Shown: positions 54,426 through 62,831 of the stretch, one piece after another
Position numbering within the stretch: position 1 is the stretch's first letter
Layout of the letters: the number at the start of each line of letters is the position of its first letter
NCBI GenBank assembly: GCA_004010535.1
Contig: RQYE01000003.1
Span: 62,001 to 126,000 of the forward strand
Reading direction: 5' to 3'
DNA from: Coriobacteriales bacterium OH1046
GTDB taxonomy: Bacteria > Actinomycetota > Coriobacteriia > Coriobacteriales > Atopobiaceae
DNA: 64,000 nt
Program-made: the position numbers and the translations under genes
Notes under the pieces: generated by a model
Database searches by the model: none
What the model saw: only the letters and a program-made list of their open reading frames with translations
What the model was told of the DNA's origin: nothing

Positions 54426-56138
54426 GTGGAGAAGCTCAAATTCAAGGATATGCCCTACGAGCGTCCGGACCTTACGGCGACCTGCGCCCGGATCGACGGC
54501 CTGACCGCACGCCTGAAGGCCGCGCAGAGCTATGCCGGGGCCAAGGCCGCCTTCCTCGAGAAGGAGGATCTCGAGAAGGAGATCGATACCCTGGCGAACC
54601 TCGCCTTCATCCGCCATTCCATCGATACGCGCGATGCGTTCTACGAGGCCGAGCGGGAGTTCTGGAACGAGAACCTGCCCCTTTTGCAGGCACCCAAGCA
54701 AGCGTGGACCTACGCCCTGCTCGAAAGCCCCTTCCGCCCGGACTTCGAGGCCGAGTACGGCACCCTCATGTTCCTGAACGCCGAGCTCGAAGCACGCGCC
54801 TTCTCCGAAGCCATCATTCCCGAGATGCAGGACGAGAACAAGCTCACCACCGAGTATGCCAAGCTCATCGCCTCCGCGCAGATTCCCTTCCAGGGCTCGA
54901 CCTACACCCTCTCGCAGCTCACGCCCTTCAAGACCGATGCCGACGATGCCGTGCGCCTAGCCGCCTGGAAGGCCGAGGGCGGCTGGTACAAGGAGCACCA
55001 GGCCGATCTCGACCGCATCTACGACGAGCTCACGCACCTGCGCGATACCATGGGCAAAAAACTCGGCCACGGAGGCTACACGCCGCTCGGCTACGACCGC
55101 ATGCAGCGCACCTGCTACGACAAAGGGGATATCGAGAAGTTCCGTTCCGCCGTGGTGAGCTATCTCGTGCCGCTCTGCGATGATATCTACCGCGCGCAGG
55201 CCAAGCGCCTCGGCGTGGCGTACCCGCTCTCCTTCGCCGATGCGGCCCTCATGTTCCGCTCGGGCAATCCGCGCCCGCAGGGCACGTCCGATGACATCAT
55301 CGCCAACGGCAAGAAGTTCTATGACGAGCTTTCCCCCGAGACCAGCGAGTTCTTCAACATCATGCTCGACCAGGAGCTCATGGACGTGCTTTCCACCGAG
55401 GGTAAGGAGGGCGGCGGCTACTGCACGGGATTGCTCGCATACGGGGTCCCCTTCATCTTCGCCAACTTCAACGGCACGCAGGGCGATGTCGAGGTCATCA
55501 CCCACGAGGCGGGCCATGCGTTCGAGGCTTACATGAACCGCACGCGCATCCCCATCTCCTATATCTGGGGCGGCATGGAGTCCTGCGAGGTCCACTCCAT
55601 GTCCATGGAGTTCTTCGCATGGCCGTGGTGCGAGGGCTTCTTCGGTCCCGATACCCGCAAGTACCTCTACAGCCATCTCGCCAGCGGCGTCACCTTCATC
55701 CCCTACGGCACGATGGTCGATCACTTCCAGCATATCGTCTACGAGAAGCCGGAGATGACGCCCGCAGAGCGCCACGCCGCCTGGAAGGAGCTCCTCGGCA
55801 CCTATATGCCCTGGATGCGCCTCGACGGCGACATCCCCTTCTATGCGGAGGGGGAGGGCTGGCAGCGCCAGAGCCACATCTACGAGAGCCCCTTCTACTA
55901 CATCGACTACTGCCTCGCGCAAACCGTGGCGCTCGAGTTCTGGGCCCTGATCCAAGATGATCAGAGGGATGCTTGGGAGCATTACATGGCCTACACGCTC
56001 CAAGGCGGCAGCCGCGTCTTCACCGAGCTGCTCGCCAACGCCGGTCTTGCGAGCCCCTTCGATGAGGCGTGCCTGCGCGGCGTCTGCGAGAAGGCCAAGG
56101 CTTGGCTCGAGAATTACGATCTGACCGGCATCGCGTGA
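54426..56138 (+). CDS. pepF: M3-family oligoendopeptidase (PepF type)
   Basis: A 570-residue cytoplasmic zinc metallopeptidase that cleaves short peptides. The HExxH zinc motif is in VITHEAGHAFEAYMNRTR, with the downstream glutamate in GGMESCEVHSMSMEFFAWPW. HIYESPFYYIDYCLAQTVALEFW near the C-terminus is typical of the family. The GTG at 54426 is chosen because AAGGAGA lies eight bases upstream and a -10-like element sits just before the alternative ATG at 54393. The stop codon TGA lies within a REP copy. Probably processes imported peptides. Confidence 0.92.
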   Translation: MEKLKFKDMPYERPDLTATCARIDGLTARLKAAQSYAGAKAAFLEKEDLEKEIDTLANLAFIRHSIDTRDAFYEAEREFWNENLPLLQAPKQAWTYALLESPFRPDFEAEYGTLMFLNAELEARAFSEAIIPEMQDENKLTTEYAKLIASAQIPFQGSTYTLSQLTPFKTDADDAVRLAAWKAEGGWYKEHQADLDRIYDELTHLRDTMGKKLGHGGYTPLGYDRMQRTCYDKGDIEKFRSAVVSYLVPLCDDIYRAQAKRLGVAYPLSFADAALMFRSGNPRPQGTSDDIIANGKKFYDELSPETSEFFNIMLDQELMDVLSTEGKEGGGYCTGLLAYGVPFIFANFNGTQGDVEVITHEAGHAFEAYMNRTRIPISYIWGGMESCEVHSMSMEFFAWPWCEGFFGPDTRKYLYSHLASGVTFIPYGTMVDHFQHIVYEKPEMTPAERHAAWKELLGTYMPWMRLDGDIPFYAEGEGWQRQSHIYESPFYYIDYCLAQTVALEFWALIQDDQRDAWEHYMAYTLQGGSRVFTELLANAGLASPFDEACLRGVCEKAKAWLENYDLTGIA

Positions 56139-56163
56139 CAAGGGGACAGGTCGCTTGTCACGC
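56133..56163. repeat. REP copy at the pepF stop codon
   Basis: The 27-nt core (56135-56161) reads GTGACAAGGGGACAGG then TCGCTTGTCAC. Arms GCGTGACAAG/CTTGTCACGC pair perfectly. The pepF stop TGA (56136-56138) is inside the left arm. Confidence 0.85.
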
Positions 56164-56183
56164 TTCGGGAGGCTGGTAGGTTT

Positions 56184-56723
56184 ATGGGCAGGCGCGATCA
56201 TCTCAAAGACTACGTGCCGACCGGAGACGGCGGTTACGAGTATGCGGGCGCGCGTTGGCGCTGGCCCAGCGTCGAGATCCGCACATCGTTTCTCAAGGAT
56301 GCGCGACAGCTGCTCATCGCATCGATCGTCTGCCTCATCGGTGCGGGCTGCATCCCGGCACCGGGGAGCTTCGGGGCCTTCTACGTGGTCATCCCCTTTG
56401 CGATCGGTGCGATAGGCACCGCTTCGGCCGCCGCCGCCCTATTCCGGCTTTCCCGCGAACAGGATCCGATGCGGGGCCATGTCTACACCGCGAGCATCCC
56501 GGCGCTTCCAACGAAGCTCCTCGCGGGCGCGGTGGGGGATGCCGTGTGCGGTGCTGCCGCGCTCGTCCATGGGCTTGCGCTGCCGTTTACGGCAGGCGAT
56601 GGGGGAGCGCCCCTGCTCTCCGTGTCATTCGCGCTGATCATGCTCCTCGCTGCGGTCTGCCTCTGGCGCATCCGCTCCGATCTTGCAGAGATCGTGTTCA
56701 CCCGCGAAAAGGGCGCGGCATAG
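56184..56723 (+). CDS. Small membrane protein of unknown function
   Basis: A 179-residue protein with four probable membrane helices: LLIASIVCLIGAGCI, FYVVIPFAIGAIGTASAAAALF, LLAGAVGDAVCGAAALVHGLAL and VSFALIMLLAAVCLW. A soluble N-terminus (~40 residues, GRRDHLKDYVPTGDGGYEYAGARW) precedes the first helix. It is separated from pepF by a REP and has only a modest ribosome site. No family recognised; nothing in the context suggests a substrate. Confidence 0.7.
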   Translation: MGRRDHLKDYVPTGDGGYEYAGARWRWPSVEIRTSFLKDARQLLIASIVCLIGAGCIPAPGSFGAFYVVIPFAIGAIGTASAAAALFRLSREQDPMRGHVYTASIPALPTKLLAGAVGDAVCGAAALVHGLALPFTAGDGGAPLLSVSFALIMLLAAVCLWRIRSDLAEIVFTREKGAA

Positions 56724-56809
56724 GGAAGCTTCTCGGTGCCGGGGGAATCGGGAATCATCCTCCGAGGGCGCTTATGGGTCGCATGCCTTCCTCGTCAGCC
56801 CGCGTGTGC

Positions 56810-56815
56810 TATACT
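56810..56815 (+). promoter_or_regulatory. Possible -10 element upstream of the MFS gene
   Basis: TATACT in GTGCTATACTGATCC; a -35 is poor. About 140 nt of leader follows, including a short frame MDRVRS (56854-56874) with AAGGG before it. Nothing else is clear in 56724-56961. Confidence 0.4.
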
Positions 56816-56961
56816 GATCCGGTCACCGGCACTATCCAAGAAGGGTCGAGGTCATGGACAGGGTCCGCAGCTAACCAGATCGCCCACGCACGCCCCTGCA
56901 AGGCAGCTGCGGGATGCCGCTTGCGCATCCTCCTGCCACGATCCTGCCGGAGGAACCTTCC

Positions 56962-58229
56962 ATGGAACCCACCTCGCTCGGGGAGACCGAATCTTCCCAA
57001 CACGCTGAGCCGAAACTCTGAACGCGTGACTTCACGCTGGTCACCGCAGCTTCCGCCCTCGGTGCCGCCGGCCTTATCGCCGGTCGGTTCGCGCTCTCGT
57101 TCTTCGTCTTCGACGAGACGGGCTCCACGTTGGCTTCGGCCCTCATCATCGCCGTCGAGCTCGTGCCCTACGTGTTCGTACCCCTCATCATCTCGCCCGT
57201 CATGGACCGTTTGCCCAGGAAGGCCTTCCTCGTGGCGGGCGATGCCGCCTGCGGCATCGCCTATGCGCTCCTGGGCCTCTACCTCATGTTCTTCGAGTTC
57301 TCCTATGTCGGATACCTGGTCGTGTCTCTTTTGCTCGCCTGCCTCGAGGCAGTGGACGAGCTCGCATGGACGAGCATCTACCCCGAGGTCATACCCTTGG
57401 GCGCCGAGCAGAAGGGCAACGCCGTCTCGTCGATGCTCTATACCACCCTCACGGTCATCATGGCGCCGCTCGGTGCGCTGCTGCTCGACGCTATCGGCGT
57501 GACCATGATCCTCGTCATCCAGGGCGGTCTTGCGATCGCAGCATCGGGTATCGAGAGCCGTATCAACGTGGAGCCCCGCGAGCGCGGGGAGGAAGGAGCC
57601 TACACGCTCTCCTCATGGATCTCGGATATCCGCGAGATGGCCTCCTACCTGAAAGGCGAGCGGGGACTGCGGGGGCTCTTCGGCTATATGGCCTTCTCTA
57701 GCGGCCTCGCCACCGGCTACACGCCCATCCTCATCGCGTTCTTCCGTACCGCCCCGGTTTCTCCGCAGCCATGTACGCGCTCTTCTCGGGCGCGGAATTC
57801 GCGGGCCGCTCCCTTGGCAGCGCCCTCCAATACAAGGTCAAGATCCCGCGCGAGAAGCGCTTCGGCCTCTGCTTCTTCGTCTACCTGTTCTACGACCTCA
57901 TGGACGCCTGCCTTCTGTGGCTCTCGTTTCCCCTGATGCTCGCCAATCGGGCCGCGTGCGGGCTTCTCGCCAGCAACAGCATCATCCTGCGCTCGTCCGG
58001 CATGCAGCGCTACATACCCGAGCATATGCGCTCGCGCGTGAACGCTTTCCAGGTCGCGTACTCCACGGCGGTCTGCAGCGTGTTCGCCGTGGGTGTGGGG
58101 GCCCTCGGCGAGCTGCTCGACTATCGCGCCTGCATCACCGTCTGCGGCCTTGCCGCGATCATCACGAGCATCTTGTTCATCTGGGTGCGCCGCGAGCACG
58201 TGCGGAAGATCTTCGAGGCCGCCGAATAG
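56962..58229 (+). pseudogene. MFS transporter, disrupted by a nonsense codon and a frameshift
   Basis: A major-facilitator protein of about 420 residues, split into pieces. From ATG 56962 (GGAGGAAC upstream) the frame reads MEPTSLGETE..EPKL, then TGA at 57019, then TRDFTLVTAASALGAAGLIAGRF. The stop sits exactly where relatives read LW-x-RDF, consistent with a TGG-to-TGA change. Helices continue to ~57752 (PVMDRLPRKAFLVAGDAACG), where a one-base deletion in CCCCGG shifts the frame. Restoring one G joins LIAFFRTAPGFSAA to MYALFSGAEFAGRSLGS and runs to 58229. Function (efflux?) cannot be assigned. The frameshift could be a sequencing error. Confidence 0.8.
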
Positions 58230-58257
58230 CACGGCGCAAGGACGAGCTGCCTGCTGG

Positions 58258-58306
58258 ACCGTGACAAGGGGACAGGACCGTGACAAGGGGACAGGTCATT
58301 TGTCAC
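58258..58306. repeat. REP array, RAYT 3' side (tandem half-unit plus full unit)
   Basis: A 19-nt unit ACCGTGACAAGGGGACAGG occurs twice in direct tandem (58258-58276 and 58277-58295). The second continues into a complete 27-nt REP (58280-58306) ending TCATTTGTCAC. The RAYT stop codon is inside it. Confidence 0.9.
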
Positions 58307-59066
58307 GCTTTGCCCACGCCCTTGCAATGGAGCCCCTTCCTATCCCAGTCAAACGCTCGATCTGCCTGATGGAAAGACCCTCCTCCATCAGCATGCAAAG
58401 CAGCGCATTCCTGTGGGTGCGCTCCAAGGACTTGATGCTTGCGGTCGCGACATCGCCGAGAGCCCTCGAAGCTATCCCAAGGGCAACGGCATCCGGCATG
58501 GAGCGGGTCGCGTTTCTCAGCCTGCCGGTCTCGAGGCACTCATCGGCGCGGACATATCCTTCATGGAAGGCCCTATAATCCTGCGGTCCGGCGAAGAGGC
58601 TCTCGACGTCATCGATAGAGCAGTATCGTGGCGAGCCGAGGTATTCTCCGTAGCTCGACCATGCGTATTCGTTGAAATCTGCGATAGCCGCCTCGCTGGG
58701 ATTGAGGTGGATATAACGGATCACCGTCAACAGATACCCATCATTCTCCACCGGCTCGCTTTTGAAGCGCTCTTGGAACAGGTGCCCCACACGCCCGTAC
58801 TTCTCGTTGAAATAGCGGGCGTAACCGCCGCACAGCAGCCTCATGCACTCTGAGATGCGCTCCAAGGGGGCACGTATGAGCAGATGGAAGTGGTTTCCCA
58901 TGAGGCACCATGCGTACAGCTCGGCGTCCGTACGCACCAGGGAATCCTCCATGATGGAGAGGAACTCTCTGCGATCGGCGTCGTCTTCGAAGATGAGCTG
59001 CCGCCCCGTTCCGCGTGCGAGGACATGATAGATGTCGGCCTCGCTCTGCCTGCGTGCGATTCTCAT
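58296..59066 (-). CDS. REP-associated tyrosine transposase (RAYT, Y1_Tnp family)
   Basis: A 256-residue Y1/HUH transposase related to IS200 TnpA. The HUH motif is CLMGNHFHLLIRAP near residue 60; the conserved helix is LLTVIRYIHLNPSEAAIADF, which in this family carries the catalytic tyrosine. N-terminal YHVLARGTGRQLIFED and a YARYFNEKYGRVGHLFQERFKS segment are characteristic. A C-terminal helix-turn-helix-like region reads LSIRQIERLTGIGRGSIARAWAK. RAYTs are domesticated relatives of IS200 that act on REP palindromes. This gene is bracketed by inverted identical REP units. GGGGTGG precedes the ATG at 59066. Confidence 0.93.
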   Translation of the reverse strand: MRIARRQSEADIYHVLARGTGRQLIFEDDADRREFLSIMEDSLVRTDAELYAWCLMGNHFHLLIRAPLERISECMRLLCGGYARYFNEKYGRVGHLFQERFKSEPVENDGYLLTVIRYIHLNPSEAAIADFNEYAWSSYGEYLGSPRYCSIDDVESLFAGPQDYRAFHEGYVRADECLETGRLRNATRSMPDAVALGIASRALGDVATASIKSLERTHRNALLCMLMEEGLSIRQIERLTGIGRGSIARAWAKRDK

Positions 59067-59171
59067 GGCTCCACCCCTTCAAAAAATAGCTAATGCTCCT
59101 ATTCTATGGGGAGCGGGCAGCGATTGTAGGACGACGCGGCGAGCGGTGGAGAGGAGTGGCAAGCGAGCGGA

Positions 59172-59232
59172 GCGTGACAAATGACCTGTCCCCTTGTCAC
59201 GCGCCCTTGTCACGCGTGTCCCCTTGTCACGC
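59172..59232. repeat. REP array, RAYT 5' side
   Basis: A full 27-nt REP (59174-59200; GTGACAAATGACC then TGTCCCCTTGTCAC) is the exact reverse complement of the unit at 58280. It is followed by two partial right arms (CCCTTGTCACGCG at ~59204 and ~59221). Confidence 0.9.
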
Positions 59233-59405
59233 GATGGCGGTCCGCTCCTGCCGTGATCTCGTGTTTCGAGATTGTTTCCGTGCCCGCGTCGCCGACCCTC
59301 AAAAGGCCGTTCCCATTGTTGCGGGACCGCTTGCATGTTAAAGTCTCTTCATTAGGCAAAAGTGGTGTGCTTTTGTTTTCTCCTCAAGAAAGGAAGGAAA
59401 AGACG
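59233..59405 (+). promoter_or_regulatory. Upstream region of the second ABC operon with possible promoter
   Basis: TTGTTG (59316-59321) and TAAAGT (59339-59344) are 17 bases apart, an imperfect promoter match, leaving about 55 nt of leader. The rest between the REPs and this element shows nothing recognised. Confidence 0.35.
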
Positions 59406-61727
59406 ATGAAGGACCTGACCCGCAGGAATTTCCTCTTCGGTTCCCTTGCAACCGCCGGCATGACGCTCGCCGCCTGCAACAACCAGGGCGGCGGCTCCGA
59501 TGGCGGAGCCGATGGCGGCGACGGCGGCAGCGACACCCCGCTCGTGGTCGGCTACTCCAACTTCAGCTCCAAGTTCTCGCCGTTCTTCGCCGAGTCCGCC
59601 TACGATCAGGATGTGCAGTGGATAACCCAGCTCCTCATCTACCCCTTCGACCGTCTGGGCCAGGACGTCTACCATGGCATCCAGGGCGAGACCCGCGAGT
59701 ACAACGGCACCGATTACACCTACCAAGGCCCCGCCGACCTCGAGATCACCGAGAACGCCGACGGCACGGTCACCTACGACTTCACCCTGCGCGAGGACCT
59801 CGTGTTCTCCGATGGCGAGCCCGTCACCATCGACGACGCCATCTTCACGATGTACGTCTACTCCGACCCCACCTACGATGGTGCTGCCGTCCTGTATTCC
59901 CAGCCCATTGAGGGCATGGAGGCCTACCGCACCGGCATGAGCTCGCTGAGCACCCTCATCGTGGAGGCCGGCCCCGATAACACCGACTTCACCAACTGGA
60001 CCGAGGAGCAGCAGACCGCCTTCTGGACCAACGCCGATGCCGCCGCCAAGGCCATCGCGCAGGAGATCGTGGACTACTGCAAGGCCGCCGGCGTGAACGC
60101 CGAGGGTGACTCCGTGGCCGCCTGTGCAGCCAACTGGGGCTATACGCTCGATGAGGCCGCCACGGTCGATGACTTCGCAGCGACCATGATGGAGGCCTAC
60201 GGCAACGACATCGCCGCCCTCGTGGCCACCGAGAACGCCGGCTCCAGCATCGCCGACGTCTTCCCCGGATGGGACGAGTACACCATCGGCGTCAAGACCG
60301 GCGAGTCCGCCCCCAGCATCTCCGGCATCCAGAAGACCGGCGACTATTCCATGCGCATCGTCGCCACCCAGGTCGATGCCACGCTCATCAACAACCTCCA
60401 GATCCCCCTCGTGCCCCTGCACTATTACGGCGATGCCGCCCAGTACGATTACGACAACAACATGTTCGGCTTCCCCAAGGGCGACCTCTCGCTCGTCCGT
60501 GCGAAGACCACCCAGCCCCTCGGCGCCGGCCCCTACAAGTTCATCAAGTACGAGAACGGCGTCATCAACTACGAGGCCAACGAGAACTTCTTCCTCGGTG
60601 CCCCCAAGATCAAGTACATGAACTGGCGCGAGATGACCGATGCCGACAAGCTCAATGGCGTCGTCACCGGCACGGTCGACGTCACCGATCCGACTTTCTC
60701 GCTCGATAACCAGAACGCTATCAAGCAGGCCAACGGAGGCGAGATCTCAGGCTCCGTCATCACCACCTCCACGGTCGACAACCTCGGTTACGGTTATATC
60801 GGCATGAACGTCACCACCGTCAACGTCGGTGGCGACCCGGGCTCCGATGCCTCCAAGAACCTCCGCAGGGGCCTCGGCACCATCTTCTCCGTCTACCGCG
60901 ATGTCGCCATCGACTCCTACTACGGCGAGGGCGCCTCGGTCATCAACTACCCGATCTCCAACACCAGCTGGGCCGCCCCGCATGCCACCGACGATGGCTA
61001 CCAGGTCGCGTTCTCCGTCGATGCGGACGGCAACGGCATCTACACCTCCGACATGTCCTCAGATGACCGCTACGCCGCCGCCAAGACCGCCGCGCTCGGC
61101 TTCTTCGAGGCTGCCGGCTATACCGTTGCCGATGGCAAGGTAACCGCTGCCCCCGAGGGTGCCAAGCTTGAGTACGAGGCCATGATCCCCGCCGACGGCT
61201 CGGGCGACCACCCGGCATTCATGATCCTCACCGAGGCCAAGAACGCCTTCGCGGAGCTCGGCATCAACCTCATCGTCAACGACCTCTCCAACGGCGCCGA
61301 TCTGTGGACCAAGATCGAGGCCGGCCAGCACGAGATCTGGTGCGCGGCGTGGGGCGCTACGCGCGATCCGGATATGTACCAGATCTACTATTCCGACGCC
61401 GCCAACCCCGAGAAGGCCACCGGTTCCCGCGTCAATCCCAACGGCGGTGTGGACCAGGGCGGCTCCAACTACATGTACCGCATCACCGACCCCGAGCTCG
61501 ACGAGCTCATCATGGCGGGCCGCACCTCCACCGACCAGGCCTACCGCAAGCAGATCTACAAGGCCGCCCTCGACATCATCATCGGCTGGGCGTGCGAGAT
61601 CCCGACCTATCAGCGCCAGAACGCGGTCATCTTCTCCACCGAGCGCGTCAACGTCGCCACGGTCACCCCGGACATCACCACCTTCTACGGTTGGATGTAC
61701 GAGATCGAGAACACCGAGATGAACTAG
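59406..61727 (+). CDS. Large SBP_bac_5-family substrate-binding lipoprotein
   Basis: A 773-residue extracytoplasmic receptor of the peptide-binding family, over 200 residues longer than the paralogue at 17406. The leader has twin arginines (TRRNFLFG), hydrophobic core and lipobox LAAC near residue 22, then a Gly/Ser/Asp linker. Core motifs are LREDLVFSDGEPVTIDDAIFTMYVYSDP and WMYEIENTEMN at the end. The extra length lies mainly in ~residues 160-300, with an alanine-rich helical segment (EEQQTAFWTNADAAAKAIAQEIVDY). AAGGAAGGAAAAG precedes the ATG. It is the receptor for the permeases that follow; ligand probably an oligopeptide. Confidence 0.87.
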   Translation: MKDLTRRNFLFGSLATAGMTLAACNNQGGGSDGGADGGDGGSDTPLVVGYSNFSSKFSPFFAESAYDQDVQWITQLLIYPFDRLGQDVYHGIQGETREYNGTDYTYQGPADLEITENADGTVTYDFTLREDLVFSDGEPVTIDDAIFTMYVYSDPTYDGAAVLYSQPIEGMEAYRTGMSSLSTLIVEAGPDNTDFTNWTEEQQTAFWTNADAAAKAIAQEIVDYCKAAGVNAEGDSVAACAANWGYTLDEAATVDDFAATMMEAYGNDIAALVATENAGSSIADVFPGWDEYTIGVKTGESAPSISGIQKTGDYSMRIVATQVDATLINNLQIPLVPLHYYGDAAQYDYDNNMFGFPKGDLSLVRAKTTQPLGAGPYKFIKYENGVINYEANENFFLGAPKIKYMNWREMTDADKLNGVVTGTVDVTDPTFSLDNQNAIKQANGGEISGSVITTSTVDNLGYGYIGMNVTTVNVGGDPGSDASKNLRRGLGTIFSVYRDVAIDSYYGEGASVINYPISNTSWAAPHATDDGYQVAFSVDADGNGIYTSDMSSDDRYAAAKTAALGFFEAAGYTVADGKVTAAPEGAKLEYEAMIPADGSGDHPAFMILTEAKNAFAELGINLIVNDLSNGADLWTKIEAGQHEIWCAAWGATRDPDMYQIYYSDAANPEKATGSRVNPNGGVDQGGSNYMYRITDPELDELIMAGRTSTDQAYRKQIYKAALDIIIGWACEIPTYQRQNAVIFSTERVNVATVTPDITTFYGWMYEIENTEMN

Positions 61728-61768
61728 CACCGGTTTTTTCGTCCCTTGTATCCGCGAACACGGTAACG

Positions 61769-61806
61769 GCATCCGCTGCCGCCCCGAAAGGGGCGGTGGC
61801 GATGCC
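61769..61806 (+). promoter_or_regulatory. Hairpin between receptor and permease genes
   Basis: A CCGCCCC-GAAA-GGGGCGG stem with a GNRA tetraloop, extended by partial pairing of GCATC and GATGC. Same position in the operon as the hairpin at 19067. No T-run follows. Confidence 0.6.
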
Positions 61807-61830
61807 CGTACCCGGAGGGGGTGATCGTAG

Positions 61831-62817
61831 TTGAGGAAATACATCCTTAAGCGAATACTGATCTCGCTGGTCATCTTGGTATTCGTCGCGTTTATCATCT
61901 ATCTGCTCATGCGCTGCCTGCCCACGTCGTATCTCGAGCAGGTCGCGCGCGCGAAGTCCATGCAGCCCGGATCGAAGAGCTTCGAGGAGTGGATGGAGCA
62001 GCTCGCGGCCACCTACGGTATGGATCAGGGCATCATCCCCGGCTTCATCTCGTGGTGCGGTCGCGCTGTGCGGGGCGAGTTCGGCGACTCCTGGCTCTGG
62101 ACCGTCCCCGTCACCGAGAAGTTCGCCGATTCGGTGTGGATCTCCTTCACCATGGGTGCCATCGCGTTCTTCTTCGAGATCATCATCGCCATCCCGCTCG
62201 GCATCATCGCGGCGACCAAGCAGTACACCAAGGTCGACTACATCATCACGATCGTCGCCCTGGCGTGCTTCTCATTCCCCACGTTCTTCTTCGCATCGCT
62301 CCTGAAGCTGGTCTTCTCGGTCCACCTGCACTGGTTCGACCTCGGCGGCCTCATCGGACGCAACTACGAGCAGCTCTCGGCCATGGGGCAGCTCCTCGAC
62401 AAGGCCAACCACCTGGTCATGCCCATCGTGACCCTCGTGGTCATCTCCATCGGCTCGCTCATGCGCTACACCCGCACCAACATGCTCGAGGTGCTGAATG
62501 CCGACTATATCCGCACGGCGCGCGCGAAGGGCCTCTCGGAGAACAGGGTCATCTACCACCATGCATTCCGCAATACCCTGATCCCGCTCGTCACCATGCT
62601 CGGCGGCTCGCTGCCGGGCCTGTTCGCCGGGGCGCTCATCACCGAGACGCTCTTCTCCATCCAGGGCATCGGCTTCGTCTCCTACCAGTCCATGCGCTCG
62701 GGCGATATCCCGTTCGCCATGTTCTACCTGGTGTTCATGGCCATCCTCACCCTGCTCGGCAATCTCATCTCCGACATCCTCTACGCCGTGGTCGACCCGC
62801 GTGTGCGTATCGCATAA
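61831..62817 (+). CDS. ABC transporter permease, DppB/OppB type
   Basis: A 328-residue inner-membrane permease with six probable helices. The N-terminus LRKYILKRILISLVILVFVAFIIYLLM and the coupling loop NADYIRTARAKGLSENRVIYHHAFRNTLIPLVTMLGG are typical of OppB/DppB. The start is a TTG after CGGAGGGGGTGATCG. It is the second gene of the operon, followed 14 bases later by the second permease. Confidence 0.9.
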   Translation: MRKYILKRILISLVILVFVAFIIYLLMRCLPTSYLEQVARAKSMQPGSKSFEEWMEQLAATYGMDQGIIPGFISWCGRAVRGEFGDSWLWTVPVTEKFADSVWISFTMGAIAFFFEIIIAIPLGIIAATKQYTKVDYIITIVALACFSFPTFFFASLLKLVFSVHLHWFDLGGLIGRNYEQLSAMGQLLDKANHLVMPIVTLVVISIGSLMRYTRTNMLEVLNADYIRTARAKGLSENRVIYHHAFRNTLIPLVTMLGGSLPGLFAGALITETLFSIQGIGFVSYQSMRSGDIPFAMFYLVFMAILTLLGNLISDILYAVVDPRVRIA

Positions 62818-62831
62818 GGGAGGCGAGACTC

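Noticed and set aside
56255-57502. A 415-codon plus-strand frame spanning the membrane-protein and MFS genes
   Set aside because: It is out of frame with both genes; arginine/serine-rich translation with no domain. The MFS protein is readable in the other two frames.
58413-58853. Plus-strand frame opposite the RAYT gene
   Set aside because: Antisense to a gene with clear HUH transposase motifs.
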